A stretch of DNA of 64,000 bases. It comes from an uncultured Clostridia bacterium (GTDB taxonomy: Bacteria; Bacillota; Clostridia; Oscillospirales; Acutalibacteraceae). The position numbers were made by a program, and so were the translations under genes. The notes under the pieces are model-generated. The model had not been told where the DNA came from. It did not search any database and saw only the letters and a program-made list of their open reading frames with translations. Below are positions 34,185 to 43,021 of the stretch, piece by piece (position 1 is the first letter of the stretch; every line of letters begins with the position of its first letter). The DNA lies in NCBI GenBank assembly GCA_944380875.1, contig CALWJA010000099.1:1-64000 (forward strand), given 5' to 3'.

Positions 34185-36557
34185 TTGAACGTGACGAAAC
34201 CAGAGGCAGTTCCCTATGCTGGCTGGAGGGAAGCCGTGTATCCTGCCATTAGGAGCATGGCGGGCCATTTAACGGCCTTTACAGCAGGTTTGGTATTTTC
34301 CAAAGGAATTGTATTTACAAAGTGCGCTCCGTTTGGAGTGGCGGCAGTGGCGGCGGTACCCCAAAAAAATATGTGGGCTGCGGTTCTGGGCGCTGTTTTC
34401 GGATATTTATTACCGGGTTATGCCTGGGTTCCGGCCCGTTATATCGTAGCGGTATTGGCAGCCGCCGCTATTCGGTGGACTTTAAGCGATTTGATGCGCC
34501 TGCGGAACCACCCGGTATTTGCTCCTGTGGTTTCCCTTCTTCCCATCCTGGCTACCGGCCTGGCGGTGGCTGGTGTTAATGGTTCCTCGGCTAACACCGT
34601 GGTTTTAACGGTGGCGGAATCCATCCTGGGCGGCGGAAGCGCTTATTTTATGGCTCGCGCTGCTTCCATCTTGGTAAGATATGTGCGAAAAAAAGGAGAC
34701 AGGACAGGAGGAAAGGCGCTTTCTTCCCAAGACAGCGCCTGTATTATATTGACTCTGGGAATTGCGCTTATGTCTTTATCGGGGCCGCAGGCGGGCAATT
34801 TTTCTGTAGGGCATGTGTTGGCGGTGCTGGGAATACTTTTTGCTGCAGCCTACGGCGGAGCGGCGGGAGGCAGCATCGCAGGGGTGGCTTCCGGTGTGTT
34901 TTTTAGCCTGGCGACCTCGGGGCTCAGCTATCTTTCAGCTGGCTATGCTATGGGAGGTCTCACGGCAGGACTTTTTTCCGCCGGCGGCAGACTGGCATGT
35001 GCGGCGGCGTTCATTCTCAGCAACGGAATTGCTTCCTTGCAGATGGGAAATTCCTCTCTTGCTCTGACAGGTCTTTATGAAGTCACAGCGGCTACGGTGC
35101 TTTTCCTCATTCTGCCGGAAAGGGCCGGGCAAAGCGCAGTGCGTTTTCTGCGGAAAGATGCGGATCCCATGCGCTCGGAAAGCCTTCGGCGTTCTATGGT
35201 TATGCGGCTGGATCATGCCGCAAGAGCCTTGGGTGACGTTTCCCGTTCTGTTTCAGAGGTTTCGGAAAAGCTCTCTTTCAGCGGAGCGCCGGATATAGAA
35301 GGCGTCTATCAAAAGGCCTTTGCAGAGGCCTGCCGGAATTGTGGGATGAAAGTTTTCTGCCGGGAGAAGGACGGGCCGGGGGATACGGAAAATATATCCT
35401 CCCTTACGGAGATCCTCCGAAAAAACGGTTTTGTGACAAAAGAAGATTTTCCAGAGGCGTTTTCCGCTAAATGTGTCCGCTTGGAAGAGATGGCTTCTGC
35501 CGTCAACAGGCATTACGGGGAATTCGCCCTTCGGGAAACGGCGGAAAGACGGGCAGGCCAGATACGGGAGTTGGTAGCGGAACAATTTACGACAGTAGGC
35601 AGTATTTTGGAGAGCATGGCCGGAGAACTGGAACTTTACGAGCGCATAGATACGGCGGCGGCCAGCTGTGTTCGGGATATATTGCAGGAATCGGGGCTTT
35701 CTCCGGTAGAGGTTTCCTGCCGGATCGATCGCTTTGACCATATGACGGTGGAAGCGGAAATTGTGAGAGGCGACAGAATGCGCTTCCACAAAGGGGAGCT
35801 GACAAAACGGATTTCCAGAGCATGCGGCCGCACATTTGCCATCCCGGCTGTCCACCCTGCGGGGGATACCTGCCGCATAGTATTGACAGAGCGCCCCGTA
35901 TACAGAGCGCGCCTTGGGATGGCGCAGCATGTTTGCGGAAACGGAAGGCTTTGCGGGGATAGCTGGGAGGCTTTCCAGGATGGCAGCGGCCGCCAACATC
36001 TGGTTATAAGCGACGGTATGGGAACGGGAGGCCGGGCTGCCGTAGACGGAACTATGGCCAGCGGGATTCTCTCAAAGCTTATGGAGGCAGGCGTAGGTGT
36101 GGACGCATCTCTCAAAATAGTCAATGCGGCGCTGATGGCGAAATCTGGAGATGAATCCCTGGCTACTCTGGATCTTTGCTCAGTGGATTTGTTTACAGGT
36201 GAAGCGGAATTCTGCAAGGCGGGCGCTCCTGTATCGTTTCTTCGGAAAGGCGGAGAGGCCTTTATGGTAGAGGCGCCGTCCCTTCCGGCAGGTATTTTGC
36301 GGGAAGTACGGTTTTCTAAGCTCAACGAAACGCTGGAGGATGGGGATCTGGCGGTTCTGGTCAGCGATGGTGCCATTGCCGGCGGATCCGAATGGATCTT
36401 AAAGGAATTGGAAGAATGGGATGGAGATTCGCCGCAGAAACTGGCGGAAAAGCTTACGGAAAAAGCAGTACTCCAGAGACAGGACGGAAGGGATGACGAT
36501 ATAACCGTTGCTGTTCTCCTATTGCAGGAATACAGAGGACATCCCGTGGTTTCCTGA
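34185..36557 (+). CDS. spoIIE: Stage II sporulation protein E (SpoIIE) phosphatase
   Basis: 790 residues. About ten transmembrane helices fill residues 1-310, a regulatory middle region follows with a cysteine cluster (ACRNCGMKVFC), and a PP2C phosphatase domain ends the protein. Phosphatase motifs visible are ISDGMGTGGRAAVDG, MAKSGDESLATLDLCSVD and LVSDGAIAGG. SpoIIE dephosphorylates SpoIIAA to release sigma-F in the forespore and also acts at the polar septum. Length fits the family (about 800-830). TTG 34185 follows GAGGTGAT at normal spacing. The gene is preceded by a Spo0A-type promoter and stands alone. Confidence 0.95.
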   Translation: MNVTKPEAVPYAGWREAVYPAIRSMAGHLTAFTAGLVFSKGIVFTKCAPFGVAAVAAVPQKNMWAAVLGAVFGYLLPGYAWVPARYIVAVLAAAAIRWTLSDLMRLRNHPVFAPVVSLLPILATGLAVAGVNGSSANTVVLTVAESILGGGSAYFMARAASILVRYVRKKGDRTGGKALSSQDSACIILTLGIALMSLSGPQAGNFSVGHVLAVLGILFAAAYGGAAGGSIAGVASGVFFSLATSGLSYLSAGYAMGGLTAGLFSAGGRLACAAAFILSNGIASLQMGNSSLALTGLYEVTAATVLFLILPERAGQSAVRFLRKDADPMRSESLRRSMVMRLDHAARALGDVSRSVSEVSEKLSFSGAPDIEGVYQKAFAEACRNCGMKVFCREKDGPGDTENISSLTEILRKNGFVTKEDFPEAFSAKCVRLEEMASAVNRHYGEFALRETAERRAGQIRELVAEQFTTVGSILESMAGELELYERIDTAAASCVRDILQESGLSPVEVSCRIDRFDHMTVEAEIVRGDRMRFHKGELTKRISRACGRTFAIPAVHPAGDTCRIVLTERPVYRARLGMAQHVCGNGRLCGDSWEAFQDGSGRQHLVISDGMGTGGRAAVDGTMASGILSKLMEAGVGVDASLKIVNAALMAKSGDESLATLDLCSVDLFTGEAEFCKAGAPVSFLRKGGEAFMVEAPSLPAGILREVRFSKLNETLEDGDLAVLVSDGAIAGGSEWILKELEEWDGDSPQKLAEKLTEKAVLQRQDGRDDDITVAVLLLQEYRGHPVVS

Positions 36558-36600
36558 GAAAGGCTTAGTATAAAATTTTTTCTGCTTTATACAAGATATG

Positions 36601-36672
36601 AAAAAACACTGCTGGAATATATGCCGGAGCGATACAAGAAAGCCCCGGAAATGTTTCCGGCAGTGTTTTTTT
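36601..36672. terminator. Bidirectional terminator with long arms
   Basis: AAAAAACACTGC at 36601-36612 pairs with GCAGTGTTTTTT at 36659-36672, with a nested CCGGAAA/TTTCCGG near the right arm. It serves spoIIE and the convergent small minus-strand gene. Confidence 0.75.
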
Positions 36673-36752
36673 CCGATTATTGGATCGGAAGGAGGAAAAA
36701 ACCTCCGTATATTTTAGTTGCGCCTGTGGGTAAAAAAAGCAGTTGCGTGTGT

Positions 36753-36959
36753 TTACTCTTCCCTGGTAACAGGAGTATCCCGGAAAAACAGGGAAATGCA
36801 CCACAGGGCAGCCAGGGCAATGACCGTATACACGATCCGGCTTCCCCAAGCGTCCTGCCCGCCGAAGATGGCGGCTACCAGGTCGAATTGGAAAATACCA
36901 ATGGAGCCCCAGTTGAGGCCGCCGACAATTGTCAGCAGCAGTGCAAGTTTATCCAGCAT
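36753..36959 (-). CDS. DUF378-family small membrane protein (YuzA-like)
   Basis: 68 residues with two transmembrane helices. The conserved opening LALLLTIVGGLNWGSIGIF, then FDLVAAIFGG and a second helix IVYTVIALAALWCI, match the DUF378 family at full length. It is an inner-membrane protein of unknown function widespread in Firmicutes. The AAGGAAGG ribosome site is good. Confidence 0.92.
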   Translation of the reverse strand: MLDKLALLLTIVGGLNWGSIGIFQFDLVAAIFGGQDAWGSRIVYTVIALAALWCISLFFRDTPVTREE

Positions 36960-37500
36960 TTGAATCCTTCCTTTCTCAATAGAGAATGAAAAAGAGGCGC
37001 AGATGTAGTATGCGGACGCAAAGGTTAAAATATACGTCCGAAAAATGCTTCATTCTTTGGAAAAGACTGCGGCTGAAAATTGAAAAAAATTATTTTTGCA
37101 TATCATGCGTATATGGAAATAGTATTTGAGTATGCATAGGATTTTTGTCTCGCATCGTTTTCTGAAAATGGTTTTGGAAATTTTCTGCAGAAAGTAAAAT
37201 AGCGGAAAAGAGAAAGTCCCTTGCAGTATGTAAAAATTAAGTTCTGGTAAGGTAGAACGGAGACGGTAAGAGAATATTTGCTTTGGCAGCGATCTACGGG
37301 AAAAATGGTCTGATGACTGAAGGATATCTTCGATAGAAATTGCTTTCATGATATGTGTTTTTTTCTTACCTTCTATTGACCTTTATGATTAATTGTGACA
37401 GAATAATGTTAATATGCAAAATTTGCCGCACAAAAGAGGAGGGAGATGGAGGGTAAGATGCGGGTTTGCAACACTAACAAATTGAGAAAGAGGTAGCACT
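36960..37500. other. Long intergenic region before the DUF5067-type lipoprotein
   Basis: 541 AT-rich bases. A 99-codon minus-strand frame (37050-37349) has no ribosome site or protein-like pattern and is not called. A short inverted repeat CGGACG/CGTCCG lies at 37013-37040. A candidate promoter TTGACC (37376-37381), 17-base spacer, CAGAAT (37399-37404) points to the lipoprotein. A 12-codon frame (37458-37496) behind GGAGGG ends four bases before the lipoprotein start. Confidence 0.5.
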
Positions 37501-38106
37501 ATGAAAAAGACACTCTTAGCAATCGTTGCGGTGGCACTAATCAGTTTCAGTCTGGCAGCTTGCGGCACTCCTGAAACATCCAGTTCTGCGGGGGAATCAA
37601 CCGATACGTCGTCAACGGTGCAGGAAACAGAAGAATCCGAAGCTTCGGAAGAGTCTACTGCATCTTCAGCCGTTCAGTCGGCGGAAGAGTCTGAAGTTCC
37701 CTCAGAGTCTTCTGCAGCAGAAAACGGAGAAGCTCAAGCTTCCGGTGAAGTTGGTGATTATACCGTAACAATTCAGGACTGTACATTTGGTGAAGATTAT
37801 GAGGGAAATAAAATGATCGTGGTCAACTATGACTTTACCAACAATTCCACCGAAGGAGCAACCCCTCTGACAGCTTTAAACACCGAAGCATTCCAGGATG
37901 GAGTAGAGCTTGATCGAGCGATTTCTGTTGACCTTGATGTTTATGATGCCGGAATCGCGCAAAAAGAAGTAAAACCTGGCGCTACATTAGCCGGCTGCCA
38001 AGCTGCATTTGTTTTGGATTCTGAGTCTCCGGTTCAGTTTGAGGTCAGCCTGCTTATTAGCTTTGATAACGCCCAGAGTCTTACAAAAGAATTCCCTGTA
38101 GCATAA
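37501..38106 (+). CDS. Secreted lipoprotein with DUF5067-like domain
   Basis: 201 residues. The signal peptide ends at the lipobox LAAC (Cys21). Residues about 22-85 are a Ser/Glu/Thr-rich linker. The C-terminal domain (YTVTIQDCTFGEDYEGNKMIV, YDFTNNSTEGATPL, KEVKPGATLAGCQAAFVL) matches the DUF5067/TcaA-NTF2-like immunoglobulin-type domain found in many Clostridia lipoproteins. The two cysteines in the domain may form a disulfide. Function is unknown. Confidence 0.88.
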   Translation: MKKTLLAIVAVALISFSLAACGTPETSSSAGESTDTSSTVQETEESEASEESTASSAVQSAEESEVPSESSAAENGEAQASGEVGDYTVTIQDCTFGEDYEGNKMIVVNYDFTNNSTEGATPLTALNTEAFQDGVELDRAISVDLDVYDAGIAQKEVKPGATLAGCQAAFVLDSESPVQFEVSLLISFDNAQSLTKEFPVA

Positions 38107-38373
38107 TAGTATGAAATGCGGCGTTCCTTCCATTTTTATTACGAATGCGTAATTTGCCAGAGACTTTTATTGGGTGGGTCTGATTTTTAGTTTCGGCTAA
38201 TTTAACGGATGATTGATTCACTTTGCTGTTGGATAGTTACTAATTTGGTAAACGCAATGGTAAATATGCAGTATGCAGCTAGGAAAAATAGCATACAGGT
38301 ATCTGCAGGGTGTAGGCGTTGCAATTTTATGATGGAACACCTACACTTTGCAAACTCTCAGGGCGGTTAACTC
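38107..38373. other. Intergenic region upstream of the T-box promoter
   Basis: No gene or clear terminator is seen after the lipoprotein. An inverted repeat GTGTAGG (38310-38316) / CCTACAC (38340-38346) lies 28 bases upstream of the T-box promoter and could be an operator or a transcript end; its role is open. Confidence 0.4.
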
Positions 38374-38402
38374 TTGACAGCAGCGCTTTCCTGTAGTATA
38401 GT
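38374..38402 (+). promoter_or_regulatory. Sigma-A promoter of the ilv operon
   Basis: Perfect -35 TTGACA (38374-38379), 17-base spacer, TATAGT (38397-38402). The transcript should start near 38409, at the beginning of the T-box leader. Confidence 0.88.
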
Positions 38403-38408
38403 TATAAA

Positions 38409-38747
38409 GATAAAAGGTGCTCTGTTACGGCAGGACTTTTATGGAAAAGAGAAACCGACAGTTTTATAGCAGGATATGTGTAGATGGGGACGGACAGCAG
38501 AAAAGCTGCTTCAGAGAGCCGCCGGATGGTGCAAGGCGGCGCAGAATCTGCAGGAAATCACCCCGGAGCATGCGGCTGAATACCGTTTTCCGGCGGAATG
38601 TTTGGAAGGCGGGAAAGTAAGTATCGCACGGGATCCTTCCGTTACAGGGGAGCGCATTGTTGGATGCGCAGAGTGGCCGTTTTTCGGCAAGTGGAGTGGT
38701 ACCGCGAGCGTTTTAGCCCGTCTCTATGTGGAGACGGGCATTTTTTG
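38409..38747 (+). promoter_or_regulatory. T-box riboswitch (probable isoleucine specificity) with terminator
   Basis: The leader has the T-box core GGAGTGGTACCGCG at 38693-38706 and the AGAGAG and GGTGCAA elements of stem I (about 38512-38534). It ends in the terminator GCCCGTCTC/GAGACGGGC (38716-38739) with a T run. The specifier loop right arm contains GGAAATCACC; ATC at 38557-38559 followed by A suggests an isoleucine codon. Uncharged tRNA-Ile would pair with ATC and with the core to prevent termination, turning on ilvB-ilvN-ilvA-ridA. The T-box call is firm; the specifier is read by eye. Confidence 0.92.
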
Positions 38748-38892
38748 TTTTCAGGCGGCCCATGAGCCCGGCTGGATGCAAATTTGTTTTTGTACGTTTT
38801 GGCTTTTCGGGCAGGAGCTTTTGGAATGCCTGGAAATACTTTCAAAACAGAAACCCAGAAATGAATAGATATACGGATCAGGAGGGAATTAT

Positions 38893-40563
38893 ATGCAGCT
38901 TACTGGAGCGCAAATCATAATGGAATGCCTGCTGGAGCAGGGCGTGGATACTGTATTCGGGTATCCGGGCGGGGCGGTGCTGAATATTTATGACGCCCTA
39001 TATGAATATAAGGATAAGATTCGCCATATTCGTACTGCACATGAGCAAGGAGCTGCCCACGCGGCGGACGGATATGCACGTGCAAGCGGGAAAACGGGAG
39101 TGTGTATTGCAACTTCCGGCCCTGGGGCCACAAATTTGGTGACAGGTATCGCAACTGCCTATATGGATTCCGTGCCCATGGTTGCCATTACCGGAAACGT
39201 AAATCTGAACCTTTTGGGCTTGGACAGCTTCCAGGAGGTGGATATTACCGGTATTACCATGCCCATAACCAAGCACAATTATATAGTAAAAGATGTCCAT
39301 GATCTGGCTGATATTCTTCGGGAGGCTTTCCAAATTGCCCAGAGCGGGAGAAAGGGCCCTGTTCTGGTAGATATTCCTAAGGATATTACGGCTCATACCT
39401 GCGAATATGTTCCTGCGGAACCTAAACCCCTGTTTGAGGAACCCTTCCCTATAGAGGAACGGTTTGAACAGGCACTGCAGCTGCTCAACGCATCAGAAAA
39501 GCCCTTTGTATACTGCGGAGGCGGCGTGATTTCTTCCGGAGCGGCCGATGCGCTTAATACCTTCGTGGATAAGCTGGATGCGCCGGTTTCCTGTTCCCTT
39601 ATGTGTCAGGGCGGATTCGATCAGGAAAATCCCCGCTACATGGGAATGCTGGGTATGCATGGAACCAATACGGCGGCTTTAGCTATTAAGAACTGCGACC
39701 TCTTTGTAGCTGTAGGCACTCGCTTTTCAGACAGGGTGCTCTGCAACGCGGGGCTTTTTGCCCGGCACTGCCCGATTATTCAAATCGATATCGATACGGC
39801 GGAATTCAATAAGAATATAGATGTGCAGCTGAAAATGAAGGGAGACGCCAAGGAGATCCTGGAAAAACTCAATTCCCTTCTGGAGAAACGGGAGCACAAG
39901 GAATGGATGGATTCCATAGCTGCCTGGAAAAAGGAATATCCCCTGCAGCAGAAAGGGGAAAAAGAGGATGACGTTCTTCCCCAGGAAGTGTTGGAGACCC
40001 TTTCCAGACTTACGGAGAACAGCGCGGTGATTACTACCGACGTAGGGCAGCACCAGATGTGGGCCGCTCAGTTTTATACTTTCCGCAGCCCTCGCCAGTT
40101 CCTTTCTTCCGGCGGTTTGGGTACCATGGGGTATGGTTTGGGCGCCGCTATCGGCGCACAGATTGCCTGTCCGGAAAAACGCGTGATCAATGTTGCCGGG
40201 GACGGAAGCTTCCATATGAATTGCACAGAGCTCGCAACTGCAGCAGCTTACAATGTTCCTATGATTGAGCTGGTGCTTAATAATTCCGTTTTAGGTATGG
40301 TACGCCAGTGGCAAAAATTGTTCTATGGCTGGCGGTTCTCCCAGACGGATCTGGATCCCAATACGGATTTCTGCAAGCTGGCGGAAGCTTTTGGCGTTAA
40401 GGCTCTGCGGATTGCAAAGAAGGAAGATATTGAGCCGGTGCTCAAAGAAGCCCTTAATGAAAAGGGGCCGGTTCTCATCGACTGCCTGATTAGCAGGGAT
40501 ATCAATGTTCTTCCCATGGTGCCGGCTGGCGCTTCTGTGGAAGATCCGATTCTGGAAATGTGA
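38893..40563 (+). CDS. ilvB: Acetolactate synthase large (catalytic) subunit
   Basis: 556 residues, normal for the family. The TPP-dependent fold shows the catalytic glutamate in TAHEQGAAHAADGYAR, the FAD/central region, and the TPP/Mg motif GDGSFHMNCTELATAAAYNV ending in LNN. It condenses pyruvate with pyruvate or 2-oxobutyrate, the first common step to valine, leucine and isoleucine. AGGAGGG lies upstream of the ATG. It is the first gene after the T-box and is followed 9 bases later by the regulatory subunit gene. Confidence 0.96.
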   Translation: MQLTGAQIIMECLLEQGVDTVFGYPGGAVLNIYDALYEYKDKIRHIRTAHEQGAAHAADGYARASGKTGVCIATSGPGATNLVTGIATAYMDSVPMVAITGNVNLNLLGLDSFQEVDITGITMPITKHNYIVKDVHDLADILREAFQIAQSGRKGPVLVDIPKDITAHTCEYVPAEPKPLFEEPFPIEERFEQALQLLNASEKPFVYCGGGVISSGAADALNTFVDKLDAPVSCSLMCQGGFDQENPRYMGMLGMHGTNTAALAIKNCDLFVAVGTRFSDRVLCNAGLFARHCPIIQIDIDTAEFNKNIDVQLKMKGDAKEILEKLNSLLEKREHKEWMDSIAAWKKEYPLQQKGEKEDDVLPQEVLETLSRLTENSAVITTDVGQHQMWAAQFYTFRSPRQFLSSGGLGTMGYGLGAAIGAQIACPEKRVINVAGDGSFHMNCTELATAAAYNVPMIELVLNNSVLGMVRQWQKLFYGWRFSQTDLDPNTDFCKLAEAFGVKALRIAKKEDIEPVLKEALNEKGPVLIDCLISRDINVLPMVPAGASVEDPILEM

Positions 40564-40572
40564 GGTGCCAAT

Positions 40573-41076
40573 ATGGAATATACCAATGCAAATCCTTCTC
40601 CTGTGAAGGAATATATTCTTTCTGTTCTGGCAAGGAACCGTTCCGGAGTGCTTCTCCGTATTGCGGGACTTTTCAGCCGCCGGTGTTATAATATCCTGAG
40701 CATTGTAGCAGCCCAGACGGAGAATACGAAGTTTTCCCGTATTCTGATTGTGGTATCCGGCGATGACAGGATCATTCGCCAGGTAGATAAGCAGCTGAGC
40801 AAGCTTATCGATATTGTGCAGGTAGATGTGCTTCCCTGGGAAGATGCTGTGGTTCGGGAGCATGTCCTTATGAAGGTCAAGAGGACAGTGCAGAACAGTG
40901 AAAAACTGGTAGAGATGGCCAATGTATTCCGTGCTAAGATCCTTAATGTGGAGCCGGATTCCATGATCCTGGAGCTTACGGGGGACGCTGCCACCATCAA
41001 TTCCTTTATTGAGTTGTATAATCCTTACGGCGTTTTGAAGATCCTTCGGACGGGCGCCATGGCAATGTTGAAATAA
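40573..41076 (+). CDS. ilvN: Acetolactate synthase small (regulatory) subunit
   Basis: 167 residues. The N-terminal ACT domain (ILSVLARNRSGVLLRIAGLFSR) binds the feedback inhibitor valine, and the C-terminal domain (ILELTGDAATINSFIELYNPYGV) activates the large subunit. Gene order and 9-base spacing to ilvB are typical. The GAGGTG site precedes the ATG. Confidence 0.96.
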   Translation: MEYTNANPSPVKEYILSVLARNRSGVLLRIAGLFSRRCYNILSIVAAQTENTKFSRILIVVSGDDRIIRQVDKQLSKLIDIVQVDVLPWEDAVVREHVLMKVKRTVQNSEKLVEMANVFRAKILNVEPDSMILELTGDAATINSFIELYNPYGVLKILRTGAMAMLK

Positions 41077-41133
41077 GAGCCGGAAAATATTGTATCCGGT
41101 ATATTCAAATCTGATACGTTGGAGGCTTTATCC

Positions 41134-42345
41134 ATGCTTACTCTAGACAAGGTATATCATGCGGCTTTTGTTCTGCGGGATGTGATCCGGGAAACGGATT
41201 TGATCCCTGCGCCGAAAATCAATCCGGATGCGCAAGTGTATCTGAAGACGGAGAACCTGCAGGTAACGGGTTCCTTCAAGGTGAGAGGCGCGTATTATAA
41301 AATTTCCATGCTGTCTCCGGAAGAGAAGGAGAAAGGGGTTATCGCCTGCTCCGCCGGAAACCATGCCCAGGGCGTGGCTTTGGCTGCGCAGAAAAGCCAT
41401 ATACCTGCTACGATCTGCATTCCGGATGGCGCTCCCATCTCAAAAGTGGAAAACACCAAGAGTTATGGCGCCAGGGTTGAACTTGTAAAAGGCGTATACG
41501 ATGACGCGTATACCAGAGCCTGCCAGCTTCAAAAGGAAACAGGGCTTACCTTCATCCATCCCTTCAACGATCCGGATGTAATTGCGGGCCAAGGCACCAT
41601 CGGTTTGGAGCTTTTGAACCAGCTTCCCGATATGGATGCTGTTATTGTCCCCGTGGGCGGCGGCGGACTTATCTCCGGCGTAGCGTTTGCTATTAAGTCC
41701 CTGAATCCAAAGTGCAAGGTATATGGCGTGCAGGCGGCGGGCGCTCCCAGTATGCAGCACGCTCTGCAGGATGGAAAGGTAGAAGAGCTGGAAAGAGTTT
41801 CTACCTTTGCAGACGGTATCGCCGTGAAATGTCCCGGTGACCTTACCTATGATATTGTAAGCAAATATGTGGATGAGGTCGTTACCGTTTCGGATGACGA
41901 AATCGCAACGGCTGTCCTTACTCTTATTGAGCAGCAGAAACTGATTGCGGAAGGGGCAGGAGCCGTTTCTGTAGCCGCCGCTATGTTCAATAAGGTGGAT
42001 GTAAAGGGGAAGAAGGTAGTATGCCTTGTTTCAGGAGGAAACATCGACGTAACGATTCTTTCTCGTGTTATTAATCGGGGCCTCCTGAAAGCCGGCCGTC
42101 TCTGCGATATGACCATTGAACTGGCGGATAAGCCCGGGCAGCTTAAGGAAATCGCCGGCATTGTGGCCGATTTGGGCGGCAACGTCATCCATGTACGCCA
42201 CGACCATGGCGGCGAAGAAACGGATATTAACGGCTGCTATCTCAGCCTTCAGATGGAAACCCGCAATCATGCCCATGTGGAAGAAATCCGCCGGGCTATT
42301 TCCGAAAGAGGATATACGATTATCGATACAGCCAGGGTCATGTAA
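41134..42345 (+). CDS. ilvA: Threonine ammonia-lyase (threonine dehydratase)
   Basis: 403 residues; ATG 41134 follows GGAGG by 8 bases. PLP-lysine motif GSFKVRGAYYKI, phosphate-binding loop VGGGG and substrate loop SAGNHAQG identify a fold-type II dehydratase. A C-terminal ACT domain (MTIELADKPGQLKEIAGIVADL) is present, as in the shorter TdcB/IlvA type. It makes 2-oxobutyrate from threonine for isoleucine synthesis. It lies within the T-box operon, which fits isoleucine control, and its enamine product is handled by the RidA encoded next. Confidence 0.94.
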   Translation: MLTLDKVYHAAFVLRDVIRETDLIPAPKINPDAQVYLKTENLQVTGSFKVRGAYYKISMLSPEEKEKGVIACSAGNHAQGVALAAQKSHIPATICIPDGAPISKVENTKSYGARVELVKGVYDDAYTRACQLQKETGLTFIHPFNDPDVIAGQGTIGLELLNQLPDMDAVIVPVGGGGLISGVAFAIKSLNPKCKVYGVQAAGAPSMQHALQDGKVEELERVSTFADGIAVKCPGDLTYDIVSKYVDEVVTVSDDEIATAVLTLIEQQKLIAEGAGAVSVAAAMFNKVDVKGKKVVCLVSGGNIDVTILSRVINRGLLKAGRLCDMTIELADKPGQLKEIAGIVADLGGNVIHVRHDHGGEETDINGCYLSLQMETRNHAHVEEIRRAISERGYTIIDTARVM

Positions 42346-42399
42346 AATTGTAAGAATACGAAACAAGAAACATTGCAAACCAGAAGGGAGAATTACGAA

Positions 42400-42780
42400 A
42401 TGTCTATGAAAGTTATTTCCACAGAAAAGGCTCCTGCAGCCATTGGACCCTATTCCCAGGCTATTTTGGCCAACGGAATGTTGTTTGCCAGCGGTCAGAT
42501 TCCCATTATTCCGGCTACGGGTGAAATTGCCCAGGGGGATATACAGGTGCAGGCTGAGCAGGTTATGAAGAATGTGGCGGCCATTTTAGAGGCTGCCGGA
42601 ACAAGCTTTGAGAAAGTGGTAAAAACCACCTGCTTCCTGCAGGATATGGGGGATTTTGCCTCCTTTAACGAAGTATATGCCAAATACTTTGTGGACAAAC
42701 CCGCCCGTTCCTGTGTAGCGGTGAAGGCTCTGCCGAAGGATGTCCTCTGTGAAGTGGAAGTCATTGCCCTTGCAGAATAA
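42400..42780 (+). CDS. ridA: RidA-family enamine/imine deaminase
   Basis: 126 residues, standard family length. Signature sequences are AIGPYSQAI near the N-terminus, FASGQIP and [20 protein letters not shown] with the conserved arginine and glutamate. ATG 42400 follows AGAAGGGAG. RidA hydrolyses the reactive 2-aminocrotonate/2-aminoacrylate enamines released by PLP dehydratases such as IlvA, so its position directly after ilvA makes biochemical sense. A terminator closes the operon. Confidence 0.95.
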   Translation: MSMKVISTEKAPAAIGPYSQAILANGMLFASGQIPIIPATGEIAQGDIQVQAEQVMKNVAAILEAAGTSFEKVVKTTCFLQDMGDFASFNEVYAKYFVDKPARSCVAVKALPKDVLCEVEVIALAE

Positions 42781-42807
42781 TTTGAAATATAAAAATAGTG
42801 CTAAGAG

Positions 42808-42846
42808 AAAGCCTGCGTTTTCATTATGGAAACGCAGGCTTTTTTG
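42808..42846 (+). terminator. Intrinsic terminator of the ilv operon
   Basis: AAAGCCTGCGTTTTC pairs with GGAAACGCAGGCTTT (one G-T), with a six-base loop, followed by a T run. Confidence 0.92.
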
Positions 42847-42920
42847 TGCGAACTGGGAGTGTAAATAACAGAATTCAAATGCAACAAAGGTGTATTTTGC
42901 CTTTGTATATGTCCATTCCC

Positions 42921-42948
42921 TTGCTTTTTGTTGCGAAAAGCATATAAT
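42921..42948 (+). promoter_or_regulatory. Sigma-A promoter of the MATE transporter gene
   Basis: TTGCTT (42921-42926), 16-base spacer, perfect TATAAT (42943-42948), about 75 bases before the start codon. Confidence 0.6.
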
Positions 42949-43021
42949 GGTTGTATTGCCTTAAGGGCGCAAACGAATATATGAAATGGGAAATGGAAAT
43001 GAGAAAGGGAGAGGTTGAAAT

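Noticed and set aside
37050-37349. 99-codon minus-strand frame in an intergenic region
   Set aside because: No ribosome site, AT-driven Phe/Ile/Lys composition and no recognisable motif, so chance is more likely.
38417-38868. Two overlapping plus-strand frames upstream of ilvB
   Set aside because: They lie within the T-box leader and its terminator; the RNA structure explains the sequence.
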